Part shown: positions 62,512-64,000 of the stretch, piece after piece
How positions within the stretch are numbered: position 1 is the first letter of the stretch
How the letters are laid out: each line of letters starts with the position of its first letter
Assembly: GCF_000633935.1 (NCBI RefSeq)
Contig: NZ_KK214997.1
Coordinates: 1 to 64,000, forward strand
DNA length: 64,000 nt
Direction: 5' to 3'
Origin: Ectothiorhodospira haloalkaliphila ATCC 51935
GTDB taxonomy: Bacteria; Pseudomonadota; Gammaproteobacteria; Ectothiorhodospirales; Ectothiorhodospiraceae
The notes under the pieces: generated by a model
What the model was told of the DNA's origin: nothing
Databases searched by the model: none
Seen by the model: the letters and a program-made list of their open reading frames with translations, nothing else
Made by a program: the position numbers and the translations under genes

Positions 62512-63279
62512 TCAGCAACGTGCACCAAAGGTCAGCTCAGGGCAGGAACGGGTCACCGACTTGCCCGACTCGATCCAGCCCATGATGCCCTCGGTGACAT
62601 TGTGTACGTTCTCATACCCCCCCTGCTCCGCCATGGCCTGGGAGAGGAAGGCCGTGCGGTTGCCCACGCGGCAGATGATGGCAAAGGACTCGTCCCGTTC
62701 AACCAACCGGTTCAGCTCCGCCGGAAAGGCCGGGTTGAAACGCCCCTGCTCATCGAAGGCCGTGAGCAGCACGCTCCCTTCCAACACGCCGGTCTGCTGC
62801 CATTCATCGGGACGGCGGATGTCGATCAGGGTCACACCCGACTCCAGCAGGGCTTCCAACTCAGCATTGCTCACGTTCGAGTAGGCAGGCCCTTCCACGC
62901 GCACCAGTTCCACTTCAAAGCGCAGCGTCGCGTCCGGTGGAATCACACCACCCGCCCCCCGGGACCCGTAGGCCAGGTGCGGCGGGATGACAAGCTCCCG
63001 CTTGCCGCCCTCCTTCATTCCCTCAAGACCCATTTCCCAACCAGGAATCACCTGCCCATGGCCCAGCACAAGGCGCAGCGGCTCGCCCCGGTCGTGACTG
63101 GAATCAAACTGCGTACCATCCTCCAGCCAGCCGGTGTAATGCACATGCAACGTGTGGTGCATCGCTGCCCGATCACCCTCGCCCGCCTCGATCTCCTTGA
63201 TCTGGACCTCTGCCGAAGCATGCCCCGCAGCCAGCAGCAAGAAAGAACACAGCACAGCAAAAAGTCGTGGGATCCGCAT
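62512..63279 (-). CDS. Exported FKBP-type peptidyl-prolyl isomerase fused to rhodanese domain
   Basis: The 255-residue protein has a signal peptide ([18 protein letters not shown]), an FKBP domain (~25-130; [40 protein letters not shown] by motif, [17 protein letters not shown]) and a rhodanese domain (~135-245; [16 protein letters not shown] and catalytic Cys in [10 protein letters not shown]). FKBP speeds proline isomerisation; rhodanese transfers sulfur or binds metal oxyanions. The join in one periplasmic protein is unusual, and may fit sulfur metabolism. Its stop lies 10 bases before purU. Confidence 0.9.
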   Translation of the reverse strand: MRIPRLFAVLCSFLLLAAGHASAEVQIKEIEAGEGDRAAMHHTLHVHYTGWLEDGTQFDSSHDRGEPLRLVLGHGQVIPGWEMGLEGMKEGGKRELVIPPHLAYGSRGAGGVIPPDATLRFEVELVRVEGPAYSNVSNAELEALLESGVTLIDIRRPDEWQQTGVLEGSVLLTAFDEQGRFNPAFPAELNRLVERDESFAIICRVGNRTAFLSQAMAEQGGYENVHNVTEGIMGWIESGKSVTRSCPELTFGARC

Positions 63280-63305
63280 GGTTTCACCTCAAAAACGGGA
63301 CACAA

Positions 63306-63797
63306 TCAGCCAGGGCGCACCACAATACCATCTTCGTCCGCGAACAGCAGATCCCCCGGCCGGAATTCCACGCCCGCAAAGCGCACCGGGATATTCTCCT
63401 GCCCCACCCCCATCTTCCTGCTCTTGAGGGGATGCGTGGCCATGGCCTTCACCCCCAGGGACAATGCCCCGCAGGCCCGGGAATCCCGAATGCAGCCATA
63501 CATCACCACACCGGCCCAGCCATTCTTCACCGCCAGGATGGCCAGCTGATCCCCCAGCATCGCACACCGCATGGAGCCCCCGGCATCCACCACCAGCACC
63601 TTGCCGCGTCCATCGGTGCCCAGCATCTCGCGCACCTTGGAATTGTCCTCAAAGCACTTCAAGGTCACGATCTCGCCGGAGAAGGCCTTCTCCCCGCCAA
63701 AATCCCGAAAGATCGGCTCACACACCTGGATATCGCCGTCCTCGTGTTCATCGCACAAGTCCGCCGTACCCTGAAAATTCAATCGCTCGGATGTCAT
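63306..63797 (-). CDS. rraA: RraA-family protein (RNase E activity regulator-like)
   Basis: The 163-residue protein has the RraA pattern: [25 protein letters not shown] (by its motif DLCDEH), [38 protein letters not shown] and [16 protein letters not shown]. It forms a ring that, in E. coli, binds and inhibits RNase E; related proteins are aldolases. ATG 63797 with GGAGAG upstream is preferred over ATG 63812. It stands 26 bases before the FKBP-rhodanese gene. Confidence 0.93.
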   Translation of the reverse strand: MTSERLNFQGTADLCDEHEDGDIQVCEPIFRDFGGEKAFSGEIVTLKCFEDNSKVREMLGTDGRGKVLVVDAGGSMRCAMLGDQLAILAVKNGWAGVVMYGCIRDSRACGALSLGVKAMATHPLKSRKMGVGQENIPVRFAGVEFRPGDLLFADEDGIVVRPG

Positions 63798-63838
63798 GTT
63801 TTTTCTCTCCACTCATGTCAATGGGAGTCGGAATGCAA

Positions 63839-63958
63839 GGGTATCGGGGCCTCGAGGTGGCCTGTAAGCGGGTGTCAGCCGCATGGATGCGGCTGCCAAG
63901 CCTACAAGGACGTATTCACGGCGTCCCGCGGTCAGGACACCTCGAGGCCCCGATGCCC
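63839..63958. repeat. Inverted-repeat element of about 120 bp
   Basis: A perfect 17-base inverted repeat (ATCGGGGCCTCGAGGTG at 63843-63859, its complement at 63938-63954) encloses about 78 bases. The arms extend outward as GGG/CCC with one mismatch. Inside, AGCCGCAT-GG-ATGCGGCT (63877-63894) forms a second perfect hairpin, followed by a GACGTATTCACGGCGTC stretch. The arrangement fits a non-autonomous repeat of REP/BIME or MITE type rather than a simple terminator, as there is no T tract. Confidence 0.85.
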
Positions 63959-64000
63959 GTCGGCCCACTACCTACCCCCCCACAGGGGCCGCATATAATG

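Noticed and set aside
63839-63958. Ordinary rho-independent terminator
   Set aside because: The arms are about 78 bases apart, contain a separate hairpin, and no T tract follows on either strand.
1-64000. CRISPR array
   Set aside because: No series of evenly spaced direct repeats was seen; the repeats found are pairs linked to rearrangement or inverted repeats.

Overview
The window looks like a piece of chromosome from a GC-rich, moderately halophilic or haloalkaliphilic purple sulfur gammaproteobacterium, most plausibly of the Ectothiorhodospiraceae. The basis is an alpha/beta antenna polypeptide pair with bacteriochlorophyll-binding histidines, a promoter overlapped by two TGT-N12-ACA (PpsR/CrtJ-type) sites, BCCT/SSS/TrkH salt-related transporters, and an otherwise gammaproteobacterial gene set (MlaE/F/D, RND efflux, MobB, PurU, RraA, YjcH-ActP). 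The genus is inference.

Region 1 (1-6.0 kb) is a mosaic of mobile and addiction modules. It holds the tail of an IS3-type transposase, an AbiEi antitoxin with a truncated AbiEii partner, two degraded copies of an Rpn-like nuclease gene, a 3' fragment of rmlB, and four apparently intact toxin-antitoxin pairs (Phd/PIN, UPF0175/DUF3368, DUF3018/MazF, MntA/HepT). An intact rmlD is embedded among them. Short direct repeats mark the recombination joints.

Region 2 (6.0-16.7 kb) is a surface-polysaccharide locus. A leftward operon encodes an ABC-2 permease (Wzm-like), an ATPase with a Wzt-type C-terminal domain, an FkbM-methyltransferase/GT4 fusion and a Bax-inhibitor-1-like membrane protein. A rightward operon encodes a small unknown protein, four GT4 glycosyltransferases and a SapC-family protein.

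Region 3 (16.7-23.4 kb) is a leftward three-gene module: a ParB-like 175-residue protein and two very large tyrosine-recombinase-like proteins (894 and 1071 residues). It abuts a BCCT transporter gene that has lost its 3' part, so it probably marks the edge of the accessory region.

Region 4 (23.4-34.6 kb) holds the BCCT remnant with a PEBP-family gene, an MCE/Mla-type lipid transport operon, the antenna genes with their own promoter and terminator, a SulP anion transporter, and a leftward set (CocE hydrolase at 34.6-36.6 kb, ATP-grasp, DUF3617, LrgA, LrgB).

Region 5 (36.7-49.7 kb) has a flavin oxidoreductase/SRPBCC/short-LOV set that may be light-linked, an RND efflux pair and mobB. It also has a leftward operon of a LuxP-type autoinducer-2 binding protein, a membrane diguanylate cyclase with a LuxQ-like sensor region, and a soluble hybrid histidine kinase. 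The LuxP homologue keeps every ligand-contact residue I can recall from Vibrio LuxP; together the operon looks like an AI-2 to c-di-GMP circuit and is the most interesting system here.

Region 6 (49.8-64 kb) is mostly core genome: a GGCT-like protein, TrkH, an Fn3 membrane protein, an SSS symporter with its 39-residue accessory protein, a PAS/GGDEF/EAL protein, tRNA-Ser(GGA), yjcH-actP, a DUF123 nuclease, a DUF945 protein, purU, an FKBP-rhodanese fusion, rraA, and a large inverted-repeat element at the right end.
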